From Chloroflexota bacterium (GTDB taxonomy: Bacteria; Chloroflexota; Anaerolineae; Anaerolineales; Villigracilaceae), in assembly GCA_016235425.1 (NCBI GenBank), contig JACRLC010000016.1, forward strand, positions 62,001 through 126,000: a DNA stretch of 64,000 nucleotides. The letters run 5' to 3'. A program made the translations under genes and the position numbers. A model generated the notes under the pieces. The model was not told where the DNA came from. It saw nothing but the letters and a program-made list of their open reading frames with translations, and ran no database searches. Below, one piece after another: positions 33,095-42,345 of the stretch (the stretch's first letter is position 1; each line of letters starts with the position of its first letter).

Positions 33095-33628
33095 TTACTG
33101 CCGGGTGATTCCGTTTTTATCCTTGAGCGCTTCGATGCGCCGCGCAAGGTAGGGTGAGAAATAGCCGTCGTATTTTTTCCATAGCTCCGGGTTCTTCCAA
33201 TCATCACCGCCGACATGGCCGCGGCATGACTTTGCACCACAGTTGCAATTGAACTCGTCGTAGGGTGTGCCGTCGCACATGGCGTAATCGAAATTGAGTT
33301 CTTCGCCTGCTTCGATATCGCGCATGGCCCTGAGACCGATCTGCCCGCTAAAACCGACGTTCGGTTCGCAGGAATGATTGAAGCAATCGGCGGGTTCAAG
33401 CGGTTCCGGCGTTTGGAGATACAGGGCCTCGTCAATTTGCAGGACGCGCTGGTTGAAATTGCTCATGCTTGGGTCAAGCTCATCCTCCGCGACCACGCGC
33501 CCGCCCCACAGACAAACCAACTCGCCTTTGCGTATTCTTTCGGCGGCGAAGACTCCGCACCCGCCCTTTTCATCGTACGCTCCCGATTTGCACTTCGGGT
33601 TCAAATAGGAGAAATACTTGCCGGCCAT
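33095..33628 (-). CDS. SET-domain protein, second paralogue
   Basis: 177 residues from the ATG at 33628 (MAGKYFSYLN) with AGAAAGGAAAG as ribosome-binding site; the 23-residue upstream extension is not coding. The SET domain shows GGCGVFAAERIRKGELV, CFNHSCEPNVGF, MRDIEAGEELNFDYAMC and the post-SET CNCGAKSCRG. It is a clear relative of 10183-10776. The protein needs SAM to methylate lysine on an unknown target. Its gene lies 3 nt before the SAM hydroxide adenosyltransferase start, so the two SAM-using enzymes are very probably co-translated. Confidence 0.87.
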   Translation of the reverse strand: MAGKYFSYLNPKCKSGAYDEKGGCGVFAAERIRKGELVCLWGGRVVAEDELDPSMSNFNQRVLQIDEALYLQTPEPLEPADCFNHSCEPNVGFSGQIGLRAMRDIEAGEELNFDYAMCDGTPYDEFNCNCGAKSCRGHVGGDDWKNPELWKKYDGYFSPYLARRIEALKDKNGITRQ

Positions 33629-33697
33629 TCTTTCCTTTCTATTTGGAAGACAACGACTCCGTATCAGTTTTTTTCGTAAGCAATTCCGCCGCCTCAC

Positions 33698-33991
33698 CGG
33701 AATTTCGGGGGCGGCGGAATTGTATCGGATTAAGCTGAAAAGTCAATTATCAGAATCTGACCTTCGGACATAAGTTCGAACATCGCTTAGCTCGAATTTT
33801 TTAGCCACGGATTAACCCAAGTTACCGCTTTGCCAATCGGCTAAAAATGGCTTTCTCGCATTAGACGGGATTGCATCACGAAGAACCAGTTCTTTGCCGC
33901 GGATTACACCCTGGTCTATCCGCCAGGACAGGCTAATTCACACGGATTTTTTGAATCAAATTCGCGAAAATTCGCGTAATTCGCGGCTACA
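33698..33991. repeat. Degenerate inverted repeat, no gene seen
   Basis: TTAGCCACGGATT near 33801 and the AATTCGCGAAAATTCGCGTAATTCGCGG series near 33960, split here as AATTCGCG units (33961-33983), face each other as ends of a dispersed element. CCTGGTCTATCCGCCAGGACAGG (about 33910-33932) resembles part of 52510-52530. Nothing coding was recognised. Confidence 0.4.
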
Positions 33992-34816
33992 TCATTTATC
34001 AGAATCCGATGAGTGAGCGGTAAGCTGTTGAGCGAACAGGATGGGCAACGCGGTCAACAGGACAACCAGCATGGCGGTCACATTTGTGATGGGACGGTTC
34101 CGCGGCTTGAGCATCTGGCTGAAGATCCAGATCGGCAAAGTCTGCTGGTTGCCTGCGGTAAAGGTGGTCACGATGACTTCGTCGAAGGAGAGCGAGAAGG
34201 CCAGGATCGCGCCTGCCAGCAATGCCGTGCCGATATTTGGCAGGACGATATGCCAAAACGTTTGAAACGAATTCGCGCCCAAATCCATGGAGGCTTCGAC
34301 CTGCGAACCGGCTGTCCGCCTGAAGCGGGCGAGGACATTGTTGTAGACGACGACCACGCAAAATGTGGCGTGACCAATCACAATGGTCCAGAAGGAGAAC
34401 GGGATTTTCATCAGGCTGATGGCCGAACGCATGGCAATTCCGGTGACAATGCCCGGCAGGGCAAGCGGGAGCACCAGCATGAACGAGATCGATTCCTTGC
34501 CAAAGAAGTCATAGCGGTAGACCGCCGAGGCGGCCAATGTGCCAAGAATGAGGGCGGCCGCGGTGGCAAGAAAGGCCACGCGCAGGGTCAAAAAGAGGGC
34601 GTCCTGCATGGCAGGGTTGGCAATGGCTTGCGGAATCCATTTGAGGGTCAGGCCTGGCGGCGGGAAAGTGTAGGCCGATTCATCCGTCGTAAAAGAGTAG
34701 ATGAATATCAACCACAGGGGGATGTGAAGAAAGAGCAGTGTGCCCAACGCGGCCAATTTCAGAAACATCGAAGAACGCTCGCCCGAAGATTGTTTGGAGG
34801 GAGTCTTAGAGAGCAT
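33992..34816 (-). CDS. potC: Polyamine-type ABC transporter permease (PotC-like)
   Basis: 274 residues with six transmembrane helices and the binding-protein-dependent permease EAA motif near the C-terminus (GSQVEASMDLGANSFQTFWHIVLP, seen as EASMDLGANSFQTFW and HIVLPNIG). PotC-type proteins form half of the pore for spermidine/putrescine import. It overlaps the end of the PotB-like gene by 11 nt (start 34816, stop of potB at 34806), indicating co-translation. The full set is potD-potA-potB-potC on the minus strand, a standard order. The substrate is inferred from family only; related systems carry other cationic compounds. Confidence 0.85.
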   Translation of the reverse strand: MLSKTPSKQSSGERSSMFLKLAALGTLLFLHIPLWLIFIYSFTTDESAYTFPPPGLTLKWIPQAIANPAMQDALFLTLRVAFLATAAALILGTLAASAVYRYDFFGKESISFMLVLPLALPGIVTGIAMRSAISLMKIPFSFWTIVIGHATFCVVVVYNNVLARFRRTAGSQVEASMDLGANSFQTFWHIVLPNIGTALLAGAILAFSLSFDEVIVTTFTAGNQQTLPIWIFSQMLKPRNRPITNVTAMLVVLLTALPILFAQQLTAHSSDSDK

Positions 34817-35711
34817 CGAAAGCTCCTAACTTGCGGGCAACAAGCAAATAAATCGACATGATGATAATCGGCCCCATGGTAAACGCCGCCGCAAGGGGGA
34901 TGTTTCCAGACGTACCCTGATACGTCAGCACGGCTTTTCCAATGTAAAAACTTGAATTTCCAAACAAGGACGGGACAATAAAATCGCCCAATGTGAGAGA
35001 GAAAGTAAAGATGGAACCGGCGATCACACCCGGAAACGCAAGAGGCAGGATGACCGTTCGGAAAGTTTGCACGGGCGTTGCGCCCAGGTCGCTGGACGCC
35101 TCAATCAAGGATTTTGGTACCCGCTCAAGGGCCGTCTGAATCGGAATGATCATATAAGGAAGCCAAATATAAACAAAGACCAGGAAAATTCCCGTCGCCG
35201 AAACCGACAGCGACGGCCCGCCCACAACAGGCAGACTCAAATACCAGTTCAACAGCCCGTCCAAATGAACCAGCCTGGCAAACCAGGAAATGATTCCTTC
35301 CTGTGCGAGAATCAGTTTCCACGAATAGACACGCACAACGTAACTGGACCACAACGGAAGAGTCACGGCGAGATAGAGAAAAGTTTTCATGCGCGCCGAG
35401 GCAAAGCGCGCCATGTAATATGCAAGCGGAAATGCCAGCACAATGGACATCAGTGTAACAGCCACCGCCATTGATGTCGTCCGGGCAAAGATTTGAACAT
35501 TGGCGGGAATGAGGAGTTTGGCGTATGTCTTCAGCGTAAACTCCCTCACGACCTGACCCGTAAAACCATCCAAGTAAAAGAAGCTGTTCACCAGCATGGT
35601 GAACAGGGAGCCGATGTAGACCACCAGAAACCAAATCAATGGAGGCAATAACAGCAGAGCAAGCACCAGTTTTGGCCGCAGGTACAAAAACGTCGAGAGG
35701 CGATTGAGCAT
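34806..35711 (-). CDS. potB: Polyamine-type ABC transporter permease (PotB-like)
   Basis: 301 residues with six predicted transmembrane helices. The EAA loop is near the C-terminus (EASSDLGATPVQTFRTVILPLAFPG, seen as EASSDLGATPVQTFR and VILPLAFPG). It pairs with PotC to form the transmembrane channel. The start lies 1 nt after the stop of the ATPase gene, and the stop overlaps the potC start, so translation is coupled. A basic first stretch (LSTFLYLRPK) and the LLLLPPLIWF helix follow the usual N-terminal pattern. The functional name follows from family and order; the substrate has not been shown. Confidence 0.86.
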   Translation of the reverse strand: MLNRLSTFLYLRPKLVLALLLLPPLIWFLVVYIGSLFTMLVNSFFYLDGFTGQVVREFTLKTYAKLLIPANVQIFARTTSMAVAVTLMSIVLAFPLAYYMARFASARMKTFLYLAVTLPLWSSYVVRVYSWKLILAQEGIISWFARLVHLDGLLNWYLSLPVVGGPSLSVSATGIFLVFVYIWLPYMIIPIQTALERVPKSLIEASSDLGATPVQTFRTVILPLAFPGVIAGSIFTFSLTLGDFIVPSLFGNSSFYIGKAVLTYQGTSGNIPLAAAFTMGPIIIMSIYLLVARKLGAFDAL

Positions 35712-35712
35712 C

Positions 35713-36768
35713 CTACCCTCCCACGTAGCGCGCGTGTTCTTTTTTCCAGAACAGGCGGACGTTTTGCGATTTGACCTTCATCACATCCATCGAGGTGGTC
35801 TTCAAATTTTGCTCGACCACCACGAGATCACCGCCGCCATCCAGCTCGACGAGATAACGGGTATACAAGCCCAGGTAGATCACGTCGCGCACCCTGCCAT
35901 CGGCAGCGTACATATCGCCATCAATCTCCGCACTGGAAGCCGCCAAATGGATTTTTTCAGGACGAATGGAAAAGGTCCTGTCCGAATTGGTAATACGCTT
36001 CGCCACCGGACCTGTTACCAGATTCGAAACACCGACGAATCCCGCCACGAACGGAGTTTGCGGATGTTCGTAGATTTCCGCAGGCGTGCCCACCTGTTCG
36101 ATCTTTCCCTGATTGAAAACCGCGATGCGGTCACTCATGGTGAGCGCTTCCTCCTGGTCATGAGTGACGAAGATAAACGTGATCCCAACCCGCTGTTGAA
36201 TGGACTTAAGCTCAACCTGCATCTGCTGGCGCAGTTTCAAATCCAGCGCGCCCAGGGGTTCGTCGAGCAACAAGACTTTCGGATGATTAATCAAAGCGCG
36301 GGCAAGCGCAACACGCTGGCGCTGTCCGCCGGATAACTGCAGCGGTTTACGTCCCGCAAACCCAGGCAATTGCACGAGATCCAGCATTTCATCCATGCGC
36401 TTTTCACGCTCCGCCCTGGCTACCTTTTTGATCATCAATCCATAGGCCACATTCTCACCCACCGTCATGTGCGGGAAAAGGGCATAATCCTGAAAGACCG
36501 TATTCACGTCACGCGCATAGGGCGGGAGGCTGGAAACATTCTGTCCATAAAGCAGGATTTGACCGGAGGTGGGACGATCAAAACCGGCGATCATGCGCAG
36601 GCTGGTGGTTTTACCGGAACCGGACGGACCGAGAAGAGAAAAGAACTCCCCATCCTTGATTTGCAGGGACACATTATCCACCGCCCGAACCTCACCGGAT
36701 TGATTTTCGTGCTTTACAGAAAAGACACGGCTGACATCCCTAAATTCAATTGCAGTGTTATCGCTCAT
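35713..36768 (-). CDS. potA: Polyamine-type ABC transporter ATPase (PotA-like)
   Basis: About 351 residues. Walker A is GPSGSGKTT, the signature [15 protein letters not shown], Walker [13 protein letters not shown], and the switch His is in [16 protein letters not shown]-terminal TOBE-type domain (about 240-345) is present, as in PotA and other CUT1-type ATPases. The start at 36768 (MSDNTAIEF) was chosen over an upstream in-frame codon because homology begins there. It lies 62 nt after the binding-protein gene and 1 nt before potB. It energises import by the PotB-PotC pore. Confidence 0.9.
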   Translation of the reverse strand: MSDNTAIEFRDVSRVFSVKHENQSGEVRAVDNVSLQIKDGEFFSLLGPSGSGKTTSLRMIAGFDRPTSGQILLYGQNVSSLPPYARDVNTVFQDYALFPHMTVGENVAYGLMIKKVARAEREKRMDEMLDLVQLPGFAGRKPLQLSGGQRQRVALARALINHPKVLLLDEPLGALDLKLRQQMQVELKSIQQRVGITFIFVTHDQEEALTMSDRIAVFNQGKIEQVGTPAEIYEHPQTPFVAGFVGVSNLVTGPVAKRITNSDRTFSIRPEKIHLAASSAEIDGDMYAADGRVRDVIYLGLYTRYLVELDGGGDLVVVEQNLKTTSMDVMKVKSQNVRLFWKKEHARYVGG

Positions 36769-36830
36769 CTGTGTGCTCGCAAATGCTTCCAGCCGCGCCA
36801 AACCGGCGCGGCTGGAATTTATGAATCGTA

Positions 36831-38066
36831 TTACTGGCCGACAATCGCCGTGAACTCTTCCGTCCAGCGATCATAGGTAACGCAGGATGTATCGCCGTTG
36901 CCGCAGTCAGCAATCGGCGTCTTCCAGAAGTAGATCTGGTCGAAGGTGTCGAAGCCATTGGCGGCGCAACCTTCGGTGCCAAGAAGTTCGCTGGCGCCGC
37001 CACAGGCGGCGGGAACTGCGGGTGCAGAACCAAACCAGGAAGCCACGTCACCCTGAACTTTGGGGTCAATGGAATGCTCGAGCCACAGATAGGCACAAGT
37101 GGGATGAGGCGCAGCGGCAGACATCATGGTCGTGTCCGCCCAACCCGTCGCGCCTTCTTCGGGAACGACACTGGCAATCGGCTGACCATCAGCCTGCAGC
37201 AGGTTGACTTGAAGCGGCCAGGAGGAAGAAGCAACAAAGCCTTCGCTCGTGAAGTCCTCGATCTGGAGCAGGTAGTCACCCCAATATTTCGGAGCGAGTT
37301 CACGCTGCTGACGAAGCAGGTCGAGCGCCGCGTTGAACTGCTCTTCCGTCAATTCATACGGATCGGTGATGCCGAGTTCGGGGTTGCGAGCCTTCAAATA
37401 AAGCGCCGCATCGGCGATATAGATCGGGCCTGAATAACCCTGAACACGATCCTTGTTGGATTTGCCATCGGGCAGGGTCGTTTCCTCGAAAACTACGCTC
37501 CAGGATGTGGGCGCTTCGGGAAAGACCTCGGTGTTGTACATCAGAACATTTGGCCCCCATTGATAGGGAACGCCGTAATGTTTTCCGTCCACAGTATGCC
37601 AGGGGGCATCCTGCAGGCGCGGATCTACGTTTGAGTAGGACGGGATCTTTGAAATATCAATTTCCTGCACCGTGCCGCCGTAAACCAAACGCAGACTGGC
37701 GTCACCGGAAGCAGTCACGAGATCGTAACCACCGGCCGTCATCAAGGCAACCATTTCATCGGACGTGGCCGCCTCTTTTACCGTGACCTTACAGCCGGTT
37801 TCCGTTTCAAAGGCAGTGACCCAATCGTAAGCAGGATCGTTCGCGCCGCGTTCGATGTAGGCGGGCCAGGCCACGATGGCAACTTCACCTTCGCCTTCCA
37901 TCGAGGCAGGCGCCTCGGTGGCGGGAGCCTCCGTCGCGGCAGGTGCTTCAGTGGCCGGCGACTCTGTGGCAACTGGGGCCTCCGTTACCGCTCCTCCACA
38001 GGCCGACAACAGCAGGCTTGTGAGAACAAGCACCGCTAAAAGCGAAAATACGAATCTGGATTTCAT
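36831..38066 (-). CDS. potD: Polyamine-type substrate-binding lipoprotein (PotD-like)
   Basis: 411 residues. The N-terminus is a lipoprotein signal ([19 protein letters not shown], lipobox LSAC, Cys at about 23). Then comes a Thr/Glu/Ala/Pro linker with repeated TEAPA units (about 28-55), followed by a type II periplasmic-binding domain: [54 protein letters not shown]. The arrangement matches PotD/PotF-type polyamine binders, but the specificity residues cannot be assigned safely. It leads the transporter operon, and the upstream gap (38067-38326) is shared with a divergent acyl-CoA dehydrogenase gene. Confidence 0.85.
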   Translation of the reverse strand: MKSRFVFSLLAVLVLTSLLLSACGGAVTEAPVATESPATEAPAATEAPATEAPASMEGEGEVAIVAWPAYIERGANDPAYDWVTAFETETGCKVTVKEAATSDEMVALMTAGGYDLVTASGDASLRLVYGGTVQEIDISKIPSYSNVDPRLQDAPWHTVDGKHYGVPYQWGPNVLMYNTEVFPEAPTSWSVVFEETTLPDGKSNKDRVQGYSGPIYIADAALYLKARNPELGITDPYELTEEQFNAALDLLRQQRELAPKYWGDYLLQIEDFTSEGFVASSSWPLQVNLLQADGQPIASVVPEEGATGWADTTMMSAAAPHPTCAYLWLEHSIDPKVQGDVASWFGSAPAVPAACGGASELLGTEGCAANGFDTFDQIYFWKTPIADCGNGDTSCVTYDRWTEEFTAIVGQ

Positions 38067-38326
38067 AACTCTCTCTCCTTTGGAATATTATGAATCGAAC
38101 GGATCAATGGATAAAGATTGGGTAGGTCTCTTCCTTTACCTTTACCTCCTTTCAGGCACATGTATTTACACCTCGCATCCTATCTGGATACGGCATGTAT
38201 GAATTTTGGAATATTATATTGTACGGAGGCAGGAAGTCAATTCTATATTTCCGAATAGGTATAACGATCGTAACAAATGGCACAGGCTGGCGGTATAATC
38301 GTCGTAGAAACTATCCGGAGGATTCA
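38067..38326. promoter_or_regulatory. Divergent promoter region, potD / acyl-CoA dehydrogenase
   Basis: 260 nt. TTTGGAATATTAT-type blocks occur at about 38081 and 38206. On the plus strand TATAAT (38294-38299) and CCGGAGG (about 38315) precede the acyl-CoA dehydrogenase ATG. A candidate operator pair cannot be proved. No gene was seen. Confidence 0.4.
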
Positions 38327-39496
38327 ATGACCGATCTTGCTATTTTCCCCTTGAGCGCTGAACACAAAATGATCCGCGACGCGGCGCGCGATTTCGCCCA
38401 AAAGGAGATCGCCCCCATTGCCGCAGAGTTTGACGAAAGCGGCGAATTCCCCATGCAAACCGTCAGGAAAATGGGCGATTTGGGATTCATGGGTATCGAA
38501 GTGCCGGAGACCTATGGCGGCGCCGGCATGGATGCGCTGGCCTACGTGCTGGCGCTGGAAGAAATCTGCAAAGTGGACGCGGCACACGGGGTGGTGATGT
38601 CGGTCAATAATTCATTGTATTGCCACGGCATCCTGAAATTTGGGACGGAGGAACAAAAGCAAAAATTTGTCACCCCCATTGCATCGGGAAAGGCCATCGG
38701 CGCGTACTCCCTGACCGAACCCATGTCCGGTTCGGATGCCGGCACGATGAGGAGCCGGGCCGTTTGTGATGGCAACGAATATGTATTAAACGGACGCAAG
38801 TCCTGGGTCACGAGCGGACCCGTTGCCGATTACGTGGTTGTATTTATGATGACGGATCCAGCCAAAAAACAGAAGGGCATCTCGGCCTTCGTCGTCGATG
38901 CAAAAACACCCGGATTTATTCGCGGCAAGAAGGAACCCAAGCTCGGCATCCGCGCGTCCGCGACCAGTGAGTTGCTTTTCGAGAGCTGCCGCGTACCCAT
39001 TGATAGTCGACTCGGCGAGGAAGGCGAAGGGTTCAAGATTGCAATGACTGTGCTCGATGCAGGGCGCATCGGGATCGCGTCACAGGCATTGGGTATCGCC
39101 GAAGCCGCTTACGAAGCATCGCGCCAGTATGCCACGCAACGTGAAGCTTTCGGCCAGCCAATCGGCGCTTTCCAAGGGACTGGATTCAAACTGGCAGACA
39201 TGAAAACACGCATCGAGGCCGCGCGCCTGCTGACCTACAACGCCGCACTCGCAAAAGAAAATTCAAAGCAAAGCGGCGGACGTTATTCGCTCGAAGCATC
39301 CATGGCAAAACTCTTTGCTTCTGAAACCGCCATGTTTGTCACGCACCAGGCCGTCCAAATTCACGGCGGCATGGGATACAGCAAGGAACTTCCGATTGAA
39401 CGCTACTTCCGCGACGCAAAGATCACCGAGATTTACGAGGGAACGAGCGAGATTCAGAGAATGGTGATCTCGCGAGCGGAGCTGGGGATGAAATAA
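38327..39496 (+). CDS. Acyl-CoA dehydrogenase
   Basis: 389 residues, the length of short/medium-chain acyl-CoA dehydrogenases. Motifs include AHGVVMSVNNSLYCHGI, AYSLTEPMSGSDAGTM (FAD-binding loop), and the catalytic Glu in IYEGTSEIQRM. The start at 38327 has GGAGGAT upstream; the longer frame begins within the promoter region. It oxidises an acyl-CoA to the 2-enoyl-CoA with FAD and an electron-transfer partner. No etf genes are in view. The exact chain length is not readable. The downstream propionyl-CoA carboxylase genes make fatty or amino acid breakdown a plausible context. Confidence 0.92.
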   Translation: MTDLAIFPLSAEHKMIRDAARDFAQKEIAPIAAEFDESGEFPMQTVRKMGDLGFMGIEVPETYGGAGMDALAYVLALEEICKVDAAHGVVMSVNNSLYCHGILKFGTEEQKQKFVTPIASGKAIGAYSLTEPMSGSDAGTMRSRAVCDGNEYVLNGRKSWVTSGPVADYVVVFMMTDPAKKQKGISAFVVDAKTPGFIRGKKEPKLGIRASATSELLFESCRVPIDSRLGEEGEGFKIAMTVLDAGRIGIASQALGIAEAAYEASRQYATQREAFGQPIGAFQGTGFKLADMKTRIEAARLLTYNAALAKENSKQSGGRYSLEASMAKLFASETAMFVTHQAVQIHGGMGYSKELPIERYFRDAKITEIYEGTSEIQRMVISRAELGMK

Positions 39497-39635
39497 AGCA
39501 TCCGCACATTTAAGCACCCGCGTGGCAAAGCTGAAAAAGCCAGCTGATTAAAAATCCGCTGGCTGATTGTCTTGGGCGGCTTCCAGACCGGTTCCACCCC
39601 CAAGTCTCCAACCAATTTTTACAAACCTTTCAAAG

Positions 39636-42212
39636 ATGACTCTATCGAAAGCTGATCCAGCCGATCCGAAAAATGCCTTCGCCTTGCCGGCAATTAATGT
39701 GCCAGACGCCATGTTGCTGGCCTCCGCGGTTGGATTGGCCTGCGGGGGCCAGATCTTAATTAGCAACCAATGGACATTGCCTGGCGCATTGGCCTACCTT
39801 GACAGTGCGATCATATTGTTCGTGTGGAACTACAAAAATCCAAAACGGAATTTTGTCTTTACCAGCCAATTACATCTGAACCCGCGCGGTGAATATATCT
39901 TGCTGGGCTTTATTCTACTGCTAACAATTGGCACTCGTTTCTTTGACCTCGACACGCGTGTCTACGGTCTCGAAGCAGACGAAACCAAGTGGACGGTGCA
40001 ATCCTGGTATTCGACCATTCTGCTTAAAAATGTGGGCGAATTCTCCTCGATGCACTATAAGCATCTCCCTGTGGATTTTTGGCTGCGCTCATTCTTCCTG
40101 CGCGTCTTCGGCCTAAACTTTATATCTGCGCGCATCGAAAGCGCCGCGCTTAGTTTGATTGCCGTGATCTGCCTCTATTTCGTTGTCCGCATGTTAACAA
40201 GTAATTCCGCAATTGCATTACTCTCATCATTGCTGTACAGTCTTTCATTCATCGAACTGAATGCCTCTCATCAGGCACTCCACGATACGCATCCGGCAGG
40301 ATGGATGATGAGTTCGCTTTTCTTTTTGGTTTTGGGGATCAGGCATCGAAAGCTTTGGCAATTTCAGATGGCCGGCATATTACTGGCGCTTGGCATGCTC
40401 ACCTACGAGACCTTTTACCCTACACCGCTGATCGCCGCGCTCTACCTCGTAATGCTTGCGTTCATCGAAATCCATAAGAAAAGGGCAACTGTAAAGGATT
40501 GGATCAAAATCCTGTTTGTCGTTGCCTGGCCTATGATGCTTGTTTATTTTGGCTTCACACGACAATATCTGTCGGAACAGGCCTACCATTACGCCCCCCT
40601 TCGTGATGCTCTCGATGGTGGAATCGGCTGGTTTATAAACTTTATTTGGGAATCCATGGCGGCTATATTTACGACGACCTTTTCATATGTAAAGTGGCCG
40701 GACTCTCTCATCAATTGGGCTGGACCACTAATCAACCCTTTGCTCCTCCCTTTCGTGGCGATCGGATTCGTTTACAACATCTGGAATATTCGGCGTCCGC
40801 ATTACGCTTTTATCATGCTCTGGTACATGGGACAAATCATCCCTGCGCCTGTCATGCTGGGCGCCGCCTGGCCGCGGGTAATGTATACAGCCATTGCTCC
40901 ATTAATGATCTGGGGAGCGCTGGGCCTGTGGACAGCGTTTGCGGCGTTGCGCGCCATTTTCAATAATCAGCAATTACGAACGACGCTGCCAGCCTTCCTA
41001 TCGCTTCTCGTGTTCATCATTGGCAACGACTATTATATTTTCAGCAACCGGCTTATTGACCCGGAAGAACGCCAGAAACGGCGCGAACTGGCCGATTTAA
41101 CCATGGCAACAGCAAAGGATACAACATCCATGCTTTTGTTTCCCTACTTGGCGCACCAGAACGACGCGGTTGAACTGGAAGACCAAATACTCATTTATTC
41201 GATGGCGGGAGCGCGCAATCTGGGGTTGGACGCTGCTGACCATTTTAAACAGATCGAGATGAACTCGCTTCTCCCGGAGTTGTGGCAACTTAAAGACAAG
41301 GATGGTTTGGACGTTGTCTTTGATAAAACCGCCCCGGAGTTCAAAGAGGAACGCGAGAAATCCCTGAAAGTTGTCCTCAATTGCTATGCACAAGCCAACA
41401 TTACCCGCAAAGGTCGATTCTTTGATGTTTATCATTTTGATCGGCAAGCGCTTCAATCACCGCAATGTTATAACCCTCCGCCGCCGCTCAATGTCGCCCC
41501 GAGGGATGGCTTGTCTCTTATAGACGGAAACCAAACGACCCTCCAATGGGACACAAACGGCACGGCAACCACCGGCTTCGACATCACCCTCCAACGTAAA
41601 CGCGAAAACATTTTCTGGATTGAAGTTGAGGAAAATTTTCAAGGTGAAGGATGGATACCAGAGAATGGCTTTGTCCTTGACTATAACGGTACGGGATTTC
41701 TTCTCGATGACTGGCAAGCCGAAGAGACAAGATACTCCTTTGAAAGCCCGCAAACGGACAAATATCGCGTGTGGGTTCGCTATTACAAACGCATTAATAA
41801 CGATCAACGGAACTTTATTAACGTGAACAAACAGGTCTCAGAATTTGCTAAAAATGGTACTCTGCTCAACAAATGGATGTGGGCATCCATTGGCTCCTAC
41901 GATTTCCCAACTGGCTCAATTCCGATCTCTTTCACACGCACATACGGTGCAGATGGTCAATACAGCATTTTTATAGATACAATTGTCATCACATCAAATA
42001 TAAATTTTCGACCCAACATCGAAAAGGATGCCTGGCAAGATATCCTATCCACCGGCGAGATCAATTCCAACGCCAACTACTACACTCTGACAGAAAATCT
42101 TTCACCTGGAGAATATCGCTGGAGTGTCCGTATTTTTGATGGGAATACACTGATTGACTCGACCGGCGCTCGAGGGGTTGAAAGCACTCCAACATACTTC
42201 ACCGTTCCATAG
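39636..42212 (+). CDS. PMT/GT39-like membrane glycosyltransferase with C-terminal beta-domain
   Basis: About 858 residues from the ATG at 39636. The first 480 residues hold some ten to twelve transmembrane helices; the first large loop has the acidic motif GLEADETKW typical of PMT/ArnT-type enzymes that use lipid-linked sugars. The C-terminal 380 residues have no membrane helices. Within them, about 640-800 (IEVEENFQGEGW, YRVWVRYYKR, IFIDTIVIT) recall a carbohydrate-binding module of the CBM6/35 sort. The extracytoplasmic tail may bind a glycan acceptor. The substrates are unknown. It is the first of several cell-envelope glycosylation genes on this strand. Confidence 0.72.
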   Translation: MTLSKADPADPKNAFALPAINVPDAMLLASAVGLACGGQILISNQWTLPGALAYLDSAIILFVWNYKNPKRNFVFTSQLHLNPRGEYILLGFILLLTIGTRFFDLDTRVYGLEADETKWTVQSWYSTILLKNVGEFSSMHYKHLPVDFWLRSFFLRVFGLNFISARIESAALSLIAVICLYFVVRMLTSNSAIALLSSLLYSLSFIELNASHQALHDTHPAGWMMSSLFFLVLGIRHRKLWQFQMAGILLALGMLTYETFYPTPLIAALYLVMLAFIEIHKKRATVKDWIKILFVVAWPMMLVYFGFTRQYLSEQAYHYAPLRDALDGGIGWFINFIWESMAAIFTTTFSYVKWPDSLINWAGPLINPLLLPFVAIGFVYNIWNIRRPHYAFIMLWYMGQIIPAPVMLGAAWPRVMYTAIAPLMIWGALGLWTAFAALRAIFNNQQLRTTLPAFLSLLVFIIGNDYYIFSNRLIDPEERQKRRELADLTMATAKDTTSMLLFPYLAHQNDAVELEDQILIYSMAGARNLGLDAADHFKQIEMNSLLPELWQLKDKDGLDVVFDKTAPEFKEEREKSLKVVLNCYAQANITRKGRFFDVYHFDRQALQSPQCYNPPPPLNVAPRDGLSLIDGNQTTLQWDTNGTATTGFDITLQRKRENIFWIEVEENFQGEGWIPENGFVLDYNGTGFLLDDWQAEETRYSFESPQTDKYRVWVRYYKRINNDQRNFINVNKQVSEFAKNGTLLNKWMWASIGSYDFPTGSIPISFTRTYGADGQYSIFIDTIVITSNINFRPNIEKDAWQDILSTGEINSNANYYTLTENLSPGEYRWSVRIFDGNTLIDSTGARGVESTPTYFTVP

Positions 42213-42345
42213 GCATTCGCTCCGCTTCAAACCTGACCTCATCATTTTCGGACGCTTGGCAAACCTGCCGAAATGGACGTAACATCAGTAAATGAGTCAC
42301 TTCCCTGGCTTTACGAATACCCCACAAGCCAATAAAATACTCTTG

